Positions 26,601 to 41,600 of a stretch of 64,000 nt of DNA are shown here, in pieces. The stretch lies in the NCBI RefSeq assembly GCF_032062135.1, contig NC_092861.1, positions 136,365,176 through 136,429,175 on the forward strand, in the 5' to 3' direction. The notes beneath the pieces were generated by a model. The model was not told the origin of the DNA, did no database searches, and saw nothing but the letters and a program-made list of their open reading frames with translations. Source of the DNA: Pyxicephalus adspersus (taxonomy: Eukaryota; Chordata; Amphibia; Anura; Pyxicephalidae). Within the stretch, counting starts at the first letter, position 1. The number at the start of each line of letters is the position of its first letter. Position numbers and translations under genes: made by a program.

Positions 26601-29600
26601 GCGGTAACATGCTGGTCTCTCTTCTACTGAAATGCACAGAAGTCATTTTTGATCTGTCCACAGTGGTTAACTGATGAACAACATCAGAAGTAGGGATGAG
26701 CGAACACCTGGAAGTTCGGGTTCGCCGGGTTCGGCCGAGACCTGAACTTGACCCAAACCTGACCCCGAACCCCATTGAAGTCAATAGGGACCTGAACTTT
26801 GGGGCACTAAAATGCCTGTAAAATGTCCAGGCAGTACAGGTGATGAATAGGGACTTGTCCCTAATTATCACCTTTAGTGCCCTGTATTCTTAAATAGAGA
26901 ATATCTATCTAAGAATACATAGTAGAAGTACAGCACGGCAACCGCGATTTTCCGGAAAAGTTCGGGTTCACTCAACACTAATCAGGTGACAAGATGAGCA
27001 TAACCATTTATATTAGAAGAGAATCATCTGATGTGTACCAGGGAGTCAATGAGCTGTGCAATGGATCCTCACTGATCTCTGTGTCTGTAGGCACCATGGA
27101 GTAATTGATCCTCAGATAAATTTGCCAGAACCCTGACATTCCCATACAGCTCTCATAGTGCAGACAGTTTGAAATCTGATTGATTTCCCTTTATATGTTA
27201 AATGAATTTAGTAATGTTTGAATTGTATTTATTTATATAGGCAGCTTTAAACACGTAAGGTATTTTACTTTCACGTGATTGCTGCATACATCGTACTTTC
27301 CCTGGGAACCTATTGAGACTTTATAAATTTATGTCAGCAGAACCAAACTCCATTGACCTCTACGGTTCTCCTTGTCTCAATCTCTCTTGTCATAGAGTAA
27401 ATAGGTGAACATTTGTCACTGTACATTGTAACATAGAAGGTAATTGTATTACCGCCAACGTCAACCCTTTTTCACTCATCTTTTAGCTGACCACAAGTGT
27501 TTTAACTTGATTCTGTACAGCTAATGCATAACTGTGGGATGTCGTAACTCGATTACTTCATTCTGAAGTTTGCTGCAATTACCACTATCCAGAATGTTCT
27601 ATTGTAATAAGGCTGACCACAGATTCAGGTAGCAATTTCTATTATTTTATGACAATATTTTATTGCTCAATAAATGGGGAGCAAGAACTATATGCTAGAT
27701 CCAGCTGTTGTGTGTAGGCAACAAGTCATCCTCAAAGTCTAAATCAAAAAAGAAAAATGTTGAATATTGCAGCATATCAGTGGTGGCTGTATTCATTTTC
27801 TTTTTTTAGGCTAAGAATATTTTTAACAAGCACAACAAATACCAGGTAACTTTGCCAAAAATGCAAAGGAAAAAGCAGCATTATCTCTCTTGTGTAAACT
27901 ACTAATCCCATCAATACACCATATAAAGTAGATGAACAAATGGTGATCACATAACACTGTATTAATGCCAAATTTATTTACCAGATTGACATTTCTAAAT
28001 GTGGTGTATGTGGTGATTGTGGCAAAAGTGGTCATCTGGGTGTTTCAAACACAAAAATTGTGGCCTTTGGCATTTGCCACTATCAAAGTGGAAAAGAATA
28101 TCTGGTGATCTGTAAAATGCCAGTCATGTGGATCCAATAGCAGAGCCAGCCAACAGAGGACTCCCGTGCAGAACTGAGTTGGGTCTCCTCCCGTTGTACT
28201 GGCTTGGGGTCCCTGTGGAGCGGCTGAAGAGGATCCTTTTTTTTTATTAGTTTTCTTCTTATTACTCTCACACATCCATATTGAACCCAGCGGTATGCAC
28301 TGCGCTTTGGTTGTGCTGCTATTTTCCACAGGAAACAAGGACCAATTAACCTAATTGAGTGCTAGAGAGGCGAAAGTGCTAGCCACTGAGCCATCTGTGA
28401 TGCCTTCAACTTTTGACATTATGTTATTTTGCCATTTTAGCTATAAATAGTGCTAAGATGGTTTTATTAAAGGTCCCTTTACGTTTTTCATGTTGATAAA
28501 TGTATAAAAAATCACATACGTAAGGCATTGCATTCATTTTAATTTCCACTAAAATGCACTTGCACCTTTTTTTTTTCCAATGCAGTGGAAAAATGAGTAA
28601 CCACTAATCCAGGGGTGTCAAACTCAAATACACAGAGGGCCAAAACTGAAAGCTTAGACAAAGTCGCAGGCCAAACTTGAAGTTTATTGAGAAACTTGAG
28701 GAAGTTTTTCCTTCTCATTAGATATAAAACCTTTTTATATGGAAACAAGCCTGCGTCAATAAAACAGTCCAATGCGGGACCACACATAGGCAGAGAGCCC
28801 GCTGGTCTATAGACACAAGTTATATAGATAATTGTAGAAGTGGCGCTATTTCAATGCAGCAGCGGGCCAGCTGCAATTCATATTTGAAATTCCTTTGGGG
28901 GCCAAAAAAATTCTTTTGGGGGCCAAATCTGGCCCTTGAGCAAAAATTTGACACCCCTGATCTAATCTAAAAAACAAATGTCTGATGACCTGTCAATCTC
29001 ACCGATGTGCTGGGTGATGAATTGTATCCATTTCATCCACTTGGTCACAAGGAGCTGCTACATAAAGGTAAAAAGGGGTCTCCAACTTTATCGGGGGGGT
29101 CGGGCAGGGTATGTGGCACACGACTTCTGGTAATAAAACAGTTAAAAAGCTTTTGCAGAAAAATTCAAAGGTGTGGTTCTGAACGTGCTCAATCTTTGAA
29201 TATGTATGTTGAAATAAAATAAATCATACTAACATTTTTCATGTGTTCCACTTGATATTACAGAACATGTCAGCACAAGAGGAAAACCTGTTTTGTGCTA
29301 TACAAGAAACTGTGATCTTAATGCAAAAGTTATTGCAGGATTATTAAAGAAATGTTAGTAAACGTGTTCCCTGCTTCTTGAATGGTAACTTGGAATATTA
29401 GGCATTGTAGCCGATTTATAGGATGATCTTCTTATAAACCATAAAAGTCAAATTGTTCAAAAAGTTGCTGATTTGCAGAGAAAAACTCTTTTAGTCTCTG
29501 TGACTTCAACAGCAATCCCCCAGCATTGCAACAATAAATGGGAGGAGGGATATGAGAGGTATAAAATGTGATATTGTACCTGTCTGTCATTTGCATCCCT

Positions 29601-32600
29601 TATTTAATGTACAGCCCTGTGTAATATATTGGCGGTATAAAAAGCCTGTTTATTAATAACAATAATAATAATATCTAGCAGACATAAGCACATATTCCAT
29701 GAATTTCAGTAAGTGTGGTAGGAGAGCTGGACCATTTTGCGAGTCCTCACCGTGTAATTTGTACATGCCGACAATTAAGGTGTAAGTAGGTGCATAAAAA
29801 GATCACAGGATGGGGGGAATCCCTTGCCATATCCACCCATTGTAGACAGTGTTGCCCCGCAAAAACCACACAGGGGTATTGACATGACCAGTTACCAGCG
29901 CCAGAACAGCTCAAAGGTACAGCATGGCAATGACCAGTCTCCTGAACTGCAATATAGGGGTATTGGGCCCTGCTGATCAGAATTATTGGATGCCTTGTTT
30001 GTGGACAGCTCTAGTTACAGCAGAAATGATTACAGACTGATCAACAATCCTGACTGAAGTGTGACGTTAACTCCTTTGCAACTGCCATAGGACTACAAAT
30101 GTAAAAGTGTGGCTGCAGGGTTGTGCCTAATCCAAAAGAAACAAATACACCTTGTAGGTAAAACAATGAAAACAACACTGAAAACAACACCCAATACATT
30201 CTGAATAAGAGATGAGGGCACAACACCAGATGCATGCAGAATCATATTTAAGCTCCTGTGCTTTGCCTTCAAATCCCTCCACATAAGTCCCATATACTGT
30301 CCTGACCTGATAGAAAAATACTCCATAAATGTTCTTGAAAACAATGTACTGCTTTTACACATAAAAATCCAATGTATTGCATTCAATACAGTTATTTTGT
30401 AATTATACAAATGGATTTTGCAATACAAATGGATTTTGAATTTCCCGCCCCGCCCCGCCAGCAACGTACACACGCACCAACGTCACTGGAACTCCCCGGT
30501 CACTCATCGTGCGCAGAAGACGCTGGAGGAAAAAGGAAGAAGACAGAGATCGCGGCAATGGACGTCGCGGGACGCTGGCGGATCAGGTAAGGCTGTATTT
30601 ACTATTACTTCCCATAGGATTACCTACCCCGAGTGTGACTTGGGGTTACCGCTTTCAGCAACTTTTTGCTACCCCGAGTCACACTCGGGGTTCCCGCTAG
30701 GAAGGTTACTAATAAAAAGTACTAGTACTAATAAAAGTACAGTACTAATAAAACTAATAAATGTTAAAAAAAAAAAAACGTTGTAATGGGATGGAAGTGA
30801 AGCCCCATGGACCGTTCATTGTTTCAGCTATTCAGAAGCAGTTCTAATCTATGTGCGCGTTTCTCACCCAGAACAGAGTGGCTCAGCCACTATTGAATTG
30901 GATTTATTTACACACAATGTTGGCTTCACTTTTGCCCTGAAGCTACATTCCATGGCAGGCTTACTCAACTGGGATACCCTGGGATGCTCCCCAAAGTTTG
31001 TGCTACCACTGCAACCATTCAGTGTAGATTCACTTTTCCCCCTGCATTCACCACTAAATCACTAAAGCCCAGCTGTATGCTTACAGTTCCATTTCCCCAT
31101 GTCACACCGCAGGATGAGAGAAGTTTCAATGGGGTATGCTGATTAGTTGGAGCTCTGAACACACTATCCTTGGAGAGGAAACATCAAAGGGATGATGCAT
31201 GCAACAAGCCATCAGAAGGGCATGAAAGCCATAATATGTCAACTTAAAACAAGGGAGTAACAAACCGACATATGTAAACTCTCTCCTAGATTGTAAGCTC
31301 CTCAGGGCAGGGTCCTCTTCTCCTCTTGTGTCACTGTCTGTAACTGTCTGTCATTTGCAACCTCTATTTAGTGTAAAGCGCTGTGTAATATGTTGGCACT
31401 ATATAAATCTTGTTTAATAATAATATATACCATATATATGCTACTGGACATAACCCCATGAACACCAATGCAAAGCTCCGGTTTCACAATGAGCACCAAA
31501 GAAGTTTTACTATACCAATGCAAAGTTACTGTGTTTTGTTAGTAACACAGTAGTAGTACAGTGACAATGGCTGCAAACCTCACCCCTAAAGTAAACTTTT
31601 AAAGAAACTATATATAACAAAGATTGAGGTTTTCTGTGGTCCAGTATTACATTTATTCATTATACTTATGAAGTCTAATAAATAAATGTAATATTGGGCA
31701 ATAGAAAACCCAAATCGTTGTTATACATCATTTCTACTATACCCATGTTAAATATCCATATTTATTGCTAAATCCACAACTCACTGATCACATTACTGTA
31801 ATGCAAGCTACAGATCGGAAAATTATTCCAGGAGTTTGCTGAGATCTATCTTTTCCAGAGGTTCCTCCAGGGTAAGAAGGTTGAGAAGTCTGGCCTATGT
31901 CTATGCAGTTCCTTCTTTTTAGAACATTACTACAGCGGCACATTTGTCCACTTACCCTCTTTTTAAATGTGCAGCATAAGCACTTTGAAGTGCTGCTTCT
32001 AGAAAGTAGCTGAGCTCAAAATCAGGACAGGACGAGCCGCCTTTGGAATTCCTGGAGCTGCTTGTGATCTACAGGTGAAAAAGAAAGAAAAAGGTGACAG
32101 AATGAGATAATAAACCCATGCAAGGCTAGGGGAGCACAAACGATCAACACATAAACATAAATTATACTAAATTAAATATAGATATTATTTTTTAATATTA
32201 ATTAACATAATTAAATATCTCCCCCCTGAAAATGATTTCATTTTATTGTCCTCTCTCCTTTCCTTCTTTTTAATTGTCTTTTTTCTTTTATTGTTATCTC
32301 AATTACAATTTATATATTTGATTAATATATGATATGTTACATATATTTCCTTTAACATTATAATTTAAATTGAATCATTTTATGTTGCATCATTTTATTG
32401 TATCATTATATCATTTTATGTTGTAACTTTACAAAACTCAATAAAAAGTATTGTAAAGGAACAAGGGTTTATCCATACTGAACATGGTGGAATACTTATT
32501 GATAAATTACCATCAGGCTGAGAAAGCTAGATGTAAGTAGTAACAGTTATGTAGACTTGTTTTGTAATGCTGAGGATGTTTCACCATCATCCAAGCAGCT

Positions 32601-35600
32601 TCCTTAGTTTCATAACTTTATTATAAGTGGTGACACGCCTTGAAAGTGTGTGCTAACTCAACAAAGTACATTGCAGTTTACCAGTCTTTAGAAGTGATGG
32701 TTGCATTCATGTTCTTATTGTCATTAAGATCCTGCCAGTAAAACACTTCCTATCCTAGGGTGACAAAGTTCATTGTCTGTACTGTATCTATACAGCAGAA
32801 TAGCTGACTACAGAACACCTTCCCCTCTCCTCATTCTGCAGTCCACAAAGGTGAACTGGGCAAGCTTAAAGAGAAACTAAACCTGCTATACTCACCTGTC
32901 ACCCGTCAGTCGAAGGCTGCCACCATCTTCTTCCTTCATATTGTTCTGGAGATGATCATCTTGATTGGCTAGGCAGTTCGTTCTTTACCGGCATGCGCAA
33001 GGGAAGCCAGGATAGCTGGGTATTTCTAGCAGCAAACTTGAGCAGATGGGTGGCGATCAGACAGGTAAGAACAGTTATTGCAGAAGGGACATCGCCTGTT
33101 CCTTTCTGCAATAAACACCTGCCTGATGTCAATTTTTCAAAATGGGACTTTAGTTCCACTTTAACAATATTCCTTACAAAAGAGGCATTGGACCTGATTT
33201 ATTAAAGCTCTCTAGGACTGGAGAAGATAGACTACCATGGGGGAAATTGAGATCCAGCAACCCTTAAATGGATTTGGTTAAGGATGGAAAATCTTTGCCA
33301 AATAATAGAAAATGATTATATGAAACTCAGGTTTGCTTGATCACTCTGTACTCCAAGGATTCTCATAAGTCTATCTTCTCCAGACTTGGAGAGCTTTAAT
33401 AAATCAGGCCCTCTGTGTCTCATAAAGGAGACACGCTCTATCCAGAAAAAAATGTTTTATAAAAGTTTATCAGAAATAAACCCTAAGCAGCACATAGCAT
33501 GTATCTGAGGGGTCCTTTAGATATTACAAGTTTTACTCACTTTGTCCAATTCTTGCAGGTAGACTTGTGCAATCCAGCTGGCTTTCTCAAAACAAGATAT
33601 GGCCTCCTCTTCCCTCTCCGAGAGGCGAGCTTTGGATGCAATGGTGGCTGTGGAGCGTTCCAATGATAAACCTTGGCAATACCAAACAAAACAGTGATTA
33701 TCTTCTATAATGGCATCTGATAAAACTAATAGTTAGATCTGACACCACAATCATGATGTTATAAAGCAAAACAAACACTACAGAAATCACTTTCATTTTT
33801 TAAATATTTCCACTACTATTATTGTTTTCTTGATTGTTTTCATTCCTTCTGTACCAGAATAAGTTACCTTGTGTCGGCATTAAACTAAAGACCAAGGCTG
33901 TCACACTGGGTGCAGCTGTCTGAGATTCCAAAGTTCTCCCTGTACAATGATCCTATTAACAGTTCTATTCAGGAATTATGACTTTTGTTGGCTTGTACAC
34001 TGTGCAGGGAAGTCTGGCTTTTATAGTGCAAAACACATACACTTATGGGTACATTAATAAACAATTTGTATAATGATTCCTTCAATGAAAGTACTTGTTT
34101 TAGTGCTTTGTGTAAACTAGTAAATGTTCTTGGCTTGAAAGTTAAAAATTTATGAGCAAAGTTTCTGATACATTGAAAATAATGATTGTGATTCCTAATT
34201 CATCCACTAGGTGGTGCTGGTTTAATTTTTCATTCACAAAAGATACAAGTGTCATTTACAATAAATAAAAATAGAACACAGCATCATCTAATGGACGAAC
34301 TGAGAATGACACCTAGTATTTGATGCATTTGTATGTTCACAGACCTATGTCCATCCCTTGTTAAAGGACTTTTTTATAGGTAAAGCATACCAAAACTCAG
34401 AATCTTTACTTTACATAAAAGGGTAGACAACCCAAATAAAAACTTTGTCAGTGTTATTTAAAAAAAGAACACCACCCCCTTAATTCTCGATTGCCTAGGC
34501 CAGAGGTAGGCAAACTCTGGCCTTTAGGCCAGATATGGCCTAGCCAGTAGTTTGTTCCAGCCTAACGCCCCCTGACTGATCCGGCCTAATTCAGGCCGGC
34601 AACCCACGGCGGAGCCGGAACAAACTACTGGAGCCGAAACCGTCTGAGCTCCAGAGCCGCATGCAGCTCTTGAGCCTCTGTGTTGTGGCTCCCTTTCCTA
34701 TTTACCGTGGCCAGTGTTAACACTTTTGTCGTCGGGGTAAATATGGAACATTCCCTCTCCTCCATATGCATTGTAGAGGAAAGGGATTTCCCTTCAGGGG
34801 GCGTTCCAGGTGGGGGGCAGAGCCATTAGGGCGGGACTCGAGATGGAGTCCGGCCTAGTGTGCTCCTGTCTACTCCTGAAATGGCCTAGTGGCCAAAAAA
34901 GTTTGCTGACCTCTGGCCTAGGCGATCGAGAAGGAATTAGAGCGCAGAGTCTCCCGGGATACCTATGTCATCCCGGGAGACACTTGGCTGCTCCCTGCGC
35001 ATGCCCGGAAGGGAGACCCCTTTGCTTCTGTCTGGGATAGATAGACTGAATGGGAACCCACAGCCTCCTGGGATACATACGCAACATAATCCAGAAAGCT
35101 GCCAACTGCTCCTTCTGCACATGCCCAATTACAAGCATGCGCAGAAGAGGCTTTCTTCTCCTGTAGAAAAAAGTGCGCAGTGAGATGCGTGCACCTATCA
35201 CTGCAACAATAATCCAGATACTGAATATTTATATTATTAGAATATTACATATAACTTTGAAGCTGCTACATAAAGTGGATTCAAATAGTAAAACATTTTT
35301 TGAAGGTATATGGAAATCATTTTAATGTATGCACAGTGTCCATTTATATGAGGTTTATTCATTTAAGGAAAAATGAATAAACTCTATTGTATCACTAGGT
35401 TGTTTACTGTCCTGAACTGATGGAATTTTAAATCAGATTTGACATAGCTCCAACATATCCAATTGCACTCACAAGAGAATATTAATGCCTCTAGGAATGG
35501 ATCTCACAATCTAATATTGATACTACCGTCATGTAGGCAATTTGGGCCAAAAGCAAATCATTTGTCAGGATCATTTCTGACTGTGGAAAAATACTCGGAA

Positions 35601-38600
35601 AACGTATGCAGGAACAGAGCACCTACACAACATATCGGTGGTGGCCCCATTGTAAAATAAATGCAAGACCTCAGCACTGAACAGCCACAAAACAATATTA
35701 AAGAGGAAATAGTTACACATTTTTAGCTAGGTAAAAATTTGTGATCAGGCAGGGTTATAATGCAGAATAAACCAGGCAACGTCCCTTCTGCAATAATCCT
35801 ACCTGATCGCTCCGTGGAACTGTCAAAGTTGCTGATTTTTGCAATTCAGCTTTGTTTGCCATTACACCCGGCAATCCCAACTTTCCCTGTGCTTGCCAAG
35901 AATTAATGAATTCCCGCATGCCGGCACAGGAGTTAAGGAGGAAGATGGTGGCACCCTACAGCAGAATGGGAACAGGTGAGTATAGCAGGGTTTAGTTCTA
36001 TTTTAGAGAAGAACTCCATAGATAAATATATATAGCATATACAATTCTTACACAAGCCATTTTGTTATTTCACGTTAATAAAAATGACATTTGGCCTTTA
36101 ATCTGAAGCAATGACTTTTAGTAAACACCACAAAACACTTAAAATATGAAAACCTGGAGGGGATTTTTTAACCATGCAGGTACAGAAAGCATCAGAATTG
36201 TAATATGCTGCTCAGCACAATGACTTTCTCAGAATTCTATACTAAGATTCAGGGTAAAATTAAGGCATTCCACCCAAAAGTATTTATAGTCTTCTTAAAA
36301 TACTCCCTGGGGGTTAACCCCCCTAGCGGTCTGATTCTGGCCATATATTTACATGCAAAAGCGGTACAATTTTTTGCATGAAAATTTATTTTACATTGTA
36401 GACCTATAATTCTTATGCACAACTCACCAACACATGTCTAATAATTATTAAATTTAATAATAAACTTTAAAAAAACAAAAATCTGTAAAAAATAAATAAA
36501 TAAATAATGTATAATGTAATATAATTGTACAGCAGCATATATAATATATATATAATTATCTATATTTTATGAATATTTATTTGTATTGCACTCAATACAG
36601 CTATTTTGTTCTAAATCCAATACAAAATAATTTGAATTTGCTGCCGATAAGTCCCGGCTGCACCGACACATGCACTGACTTCAGAGGGAATCCCCACAGG
36701 ACGTCTCTGCACTTCGCGGCCGGAGATCAGGGGAGGCAGACGTGTCCCCAGGACCTGCGGGGACCAGCAGGGCGCCGGGGGATAGCAACAGAACAAGGTA
36801 AGTGGGTTTTTTTCTGCTTTTAGGTACCCTGAGTCAGACACGGGGTTACCGCTAGAGGGGTCAATTAATTCTAAAGAGATGCAGACACTTCAGGTTTCTT
36901 CATAAGAACATTGAAAGGGCACCAGGTGTCTATAATGAACCAGACCATCTCAGGATTATTCTGCCATGAACAGTGTGAAACAAACAGAAAATGATAGGAA
37001 TCTGCTACAAAGTTTGTTACAATCCTTTCAATGTACATGGATCACTCAGATAGGGATTGATTTTTTCGCTCTCAATAAAAATGGAGTTACACTGTAAGCA
37101 CATCCATTCATCTAATGATTTAATGGGTCTGATTTATTAAAGAATTCCAAGGCTGGAGAGGATGAACTTTCATCACTAAAGCTGGGTTATCCAGCAAACC
37201 TAGAATGGATTTCTTCAAAGTCATTTGCTATTTGCTAGCAAATGTTTTCAATCCTGGACCAGAACAATTCCAGGTTTACTGGATCACCCAGCTTCACTGA
37301 TGAAAGTGTATCCTCTCTTGGAGAGCCTTGGAGAGCTTTAATAAATCAGGCCCAATGTGTTTTCAGGTCTCTGAATATGTTCTGTAAGGGTGAATAAAAC
37401 GCACTTAGGGTGGAAAATAACCAGAAGAAACATTTTATTTTTGTTTTTGTGTTTACAGATCTTTAATGTACATTTTGCATTATTATGTAATTGTGTCACT
37501 TATAACACTTACTTGATGTTCCAATTCAACAAGGCTAAGATTAATGTACAAAGCCCAATGATCTATAGAAGCCAATTTACCTTTGGCTAACTTGACTATG
37601 ATGGAAAAAGTCTGATTGGCTTCTAAAGATTTTTTCACCACCTATTTATTTGACCTATATAACCCCAGTGATTAGTAGATAACGGCTGATTTACAAAAAA
37701 TATTTAGGCTTTTCACTTACCAAGCCGAATAATCACCTTGCAAGGCATAATTTACTAATCTACAAATAAATACCCACTCATGCACAAGGAAATCTCAAAA
37801 ACTGTTCTTTTGTTTGCACATGATTGGATGGTAAAGTCAGCAGAGCTCTATCCTATTTACTAAGCTTAATGAAATATCCTTTGCAAGGGAATCATTCACT
37901 CTGCAATGTGAACAGTCTGTATTCCTTTATTAAGTGTTGCTTAAATGAAACAATTCCAGACATAAACTTCATTAGAACAAAAGAATAAACTGTCGCTGAT
38001 ATCAATAGCTACAGGAAACAAGCTTTTATCCACATGGGTCCATTTTTTCTAATTTTACCAACTGGAACAAACTACTGACCCGAAGCCAAGATACTGTCTA
38101 TTGTAAATTTGCATTTTTCAGTGCATGCTGGAAACATAAAATAACTGCTTTTGTTCTGGGGCACTTCCTAATAATAATAGGATTTCTAGGTTTAAATATT
38201 TGCTCATGGCATTGTTCTGCATAAACCTGAATCAAGTGGCTCTTTAGGAGGAAGAGGAGAATAAACACACACCATGGCTGTGCTAAGAGATTGGAGATTT
38301 GCCTAATACAAAGCAATTGAAAAAAAAAAGTGACAAGGACATTCATGAAATGTGACTGGAAGAAGAAGATGACATTTGTATCAATCATTTGCCTATTGTA
38401 AAAAGATATCTGTAACTAAAAGGATCAATAGGAATAATAATGATCTAAAACAATCTTACCTTAAAACGATACAAATTGTATGTGGATCTCCTCTGTGATA
38501 GACTTCATATGATTTTTATTGGTAATTTAATTGTTAAATGCTAATTCAAAAAATTAAACTCTATACAGACATCTGATAGATGTCAGAGAATTGTTACTGG

Positions 38601-41600
38601 AAATGATTTTTTATGGTAATTTCCAGTGAGAGATAAATGAACAAGCACTATACACATAGTGAGCAAGGTGAGCAAGCAGCACCCCTTTATACTCTCCTCC
38701 AATGAAATGCTCAATTTTTTTCCCAGAGCCTTTCAACTGGGTGCAGCACCCGGCACTTTTCAGTATCCACCCAGCTGTTACTAAAATGTTGGGTCACAAA
38801 ACAAGGGACATCACTTGCCTTAAGATTCTTCCCACCTAGCTAAAAAAAAATTGGAAATCCAAATAGGAAAATCCACCAACATTAAGAGGCCGATTTACTA
38901 AAAGAAATTGGGCTGCTTACTTCTCAAGGTGAATTATCACCTTGCAATGGATAATTCTCTTAGCTTGGTGAATTTGATGAAAATCACTTTTCAATGAATA
39001 CCAGAGCACATGCAAAAGAATTTAACAAAACTGGATTTTTGCTTGCCCACAATTGGATGGAAGTCAGCTGAGCTTCAAGTTATTTGCTAAGTTCAAAAAG
39101 ACTATGGAACTAGGTCATTTGATCTTAGTTGGAAGCGGGTAGCAGCAGATTCCAAATTGTCCAATTCCTCTTTAGCAGAGACAATATCACCAAGTGCCAA
39201 ATGATGGGTATGCACATTCTTTCTCAGTGGTATATTCAATTAATCTTATGATGGACATACAAGACAATCCTTCCAATCATCTGTAAGTATTCGGCATACC
39301 ACCCACTTGTTCCATCTTACAAATGTCTTGAAATACTAATCTCGACACGTCTTGTTGATTAATTTAGAACAAATTTTGTTTGAAATACAAATCAACTGAT
39401 TTTGAATCGATTTGACACTTTTCTCTAACTGATCATCTAATAAAGCAGTCACCAACCGGTGGTCCACGAGAAAATTTTGGTGGTCCGCGGCTCTAACCTG
39501 TGCATCCCTCAGCGGGGTCAGAAGACACGGACCATATCCCTCGTGTGGACACAACCCGCCCACTCTGGCATCATGACGTCATTCTGGTGGAAGTTTCTTC
39601 CCCTTTGAGTGACAAACGGCTCCCTGCGCACGTGCTGTCCGGAGTCCATGCATTTAGTGGTCTATGAGATCCAAAAGGTTGGGGACCACTGATCTAATAG
39701 ATCACTCATATAAATTGTTAGCCTTTACACAGTTAGTAAGAACAAACGTAACCCCACAGTAGCATTTGCTCCAGGAAACGTGTGACATTTTTAAATATCC
39801 AGCAAAAATTTGTTAAAGCAACTTTGTATTTAAAATTACATTGTAAAAATGAGTTTATATATACATTTTTACTGTTGTTGACGCTGCTACGAGACAAGAT
39901 ACTACTACCTGAAAAATCTTCAGAATTCTTCCAGAAGTATTGAACACATAGTCCCCTGCTGACCATAGTGGTTTAATCCACCAACCCTGCATTAATATTG
40001 TGTCCTATAGTGAGGCGGATGGAACCACAGGGTGCAGCGGGGGGATAGGTGTCTGTCACTGCTGGAAGTGTTGATTCTTAGGAAACTTTGGCCTTTGTGT
40101 TCTGTTCAGTGCAGTGAAGACAGTGACATGGTAAGTATAAATTCAAAACCCAAGCAGGATAGCAGTGATGTACAATAAACCCTGTCTAGCACTGGTGAGA
40201 TGAATGTACAATAAGCTGAAATAAAATAGCACAGTCTGCCAAATTTAGTAAATAGGCCCCAGAGAAAGTTATAAATGGTTACAACAATACTGTATGTTAT
40301 GACGTAAATAATCCTCTGGACACAGATCAACAAAAACAAGAAATGGAGGGGGAAGATTTTCCCAGTTATTTATTTGGAGACATTACATGAGAAAAAAGCA
40401 ATAAAGAACTAATAAGCCAATCCCCCAATCTCATTACCATGCATCCGTTTTAACTATTTTGGGTTTTGTTTTTCAAAGTTTCCACAGTAAAATCCTGATA
40501 ACTTCTTTTCATTATTTAAAACTTTTATTGAAAATAAATATAAGGAAATACAGGATTCAAAAAAATTCACTTTTGTGAAGGAGAGGATCATCATGTATAA
40601 TATTCATATTAGGTGCTAAGTAAAACATTTAGTGCAGGGGGTCGGCCAAGTTTTATGGCGACTAGGCCATTTATGGGGTGGGTGGAAGGACACCAGGCCA
40701 GACCTTTCCTAATGGCTGCGCCCACCACCAGGTAACGCCCCCTGAAGTGAAATCCCTCTCCTCCATATGCATTGCGGAGGAGAGAGATTTACCAGGGAGC
40801 TTTCCCTATTTACCGCGGCGGCAAAAGTATCAATGCTGGCCGCGGTAATTAGGGGAGCCACAGCAAGGGGGCAGCTCCGGTAGTTCCTAACGCCCCCTGG
40901 CCGATCCGCTGGCAACCCGCAGGTCGGCGTTAGGCCGGAAAGAACTACCGGCTAGGTTGTATCTGGCCTAAGGGCCGGAGATTGCCGACCCCTGGTTTAG
41001 TGTAACATTTATAGATATGTATTATCTTTCACCAAGATCACATTACATAGTTTTCTCTCCAGTACAATAGATCCATCCTTGTTCAGGCTTCATAGGGGTT
41101 CCAGTTTCCTTATCCTATTCGAAGATAACTGACATATATTCTTCTTACCATTGGCCTGATTTATAAGTCCAAGACTGGAGAAGATAGGACAGGGTTTCTC
41201 AACCAGGGTTTTCTGGAACCCAAGGGTTCCTCCAGAGGTTGCTAAGAGTTCCTTGAGCAATAAGCAATTTTGTTACCACTGATCCAATGATCTGTTTGAC
41301 TATCTGTAAAGGGTGGCATTCTTCCCACTGGCCACCAATGTAGGAAGCATTGCTCCCAATGACCACTTAGCCAATACTGTGAGCTTTGGATATAGTAAAT
41401 ATAAGAAGGGGTTCCCTGAAAACCTGAAAGTTATTTTAAGGCTTGTTATCATGGGTGATCCTTGATCTAGCAAAGCTGGAATTATTTTGGTGAAAGACTG
41501 AAAACATTTGCAAAAAAACAGGAAATAATTTTATGAAATCCATTCCAGGTTTGCTGGATCACCCATTGATAGTCTTCACCAGTCTTTCTTTACACTTTAT

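Larger units (their letters stand above)
22593..31955 (-). other. TTC7A intron 5
   Basis: 9.4 kb with an assembly gap. Outside the repeats listed separately, the stretches 23895-24590, 25000-25830, 27000-28330 and 29680-30365 show nothing recognisable. A piece at 23705-23890 (GTTTCTCAAGCGGGGTTCC) belongs to the repeat at 41191-41450. Confidence 0.6.
32069..33540 (-). other. TTC7A intron 4
   Basis: 1.47 kb. Outside the two MITEs it shows AT-rich low-complexity sequence (32155-32450) and nothing else recognisable. Confidence 0.7.
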
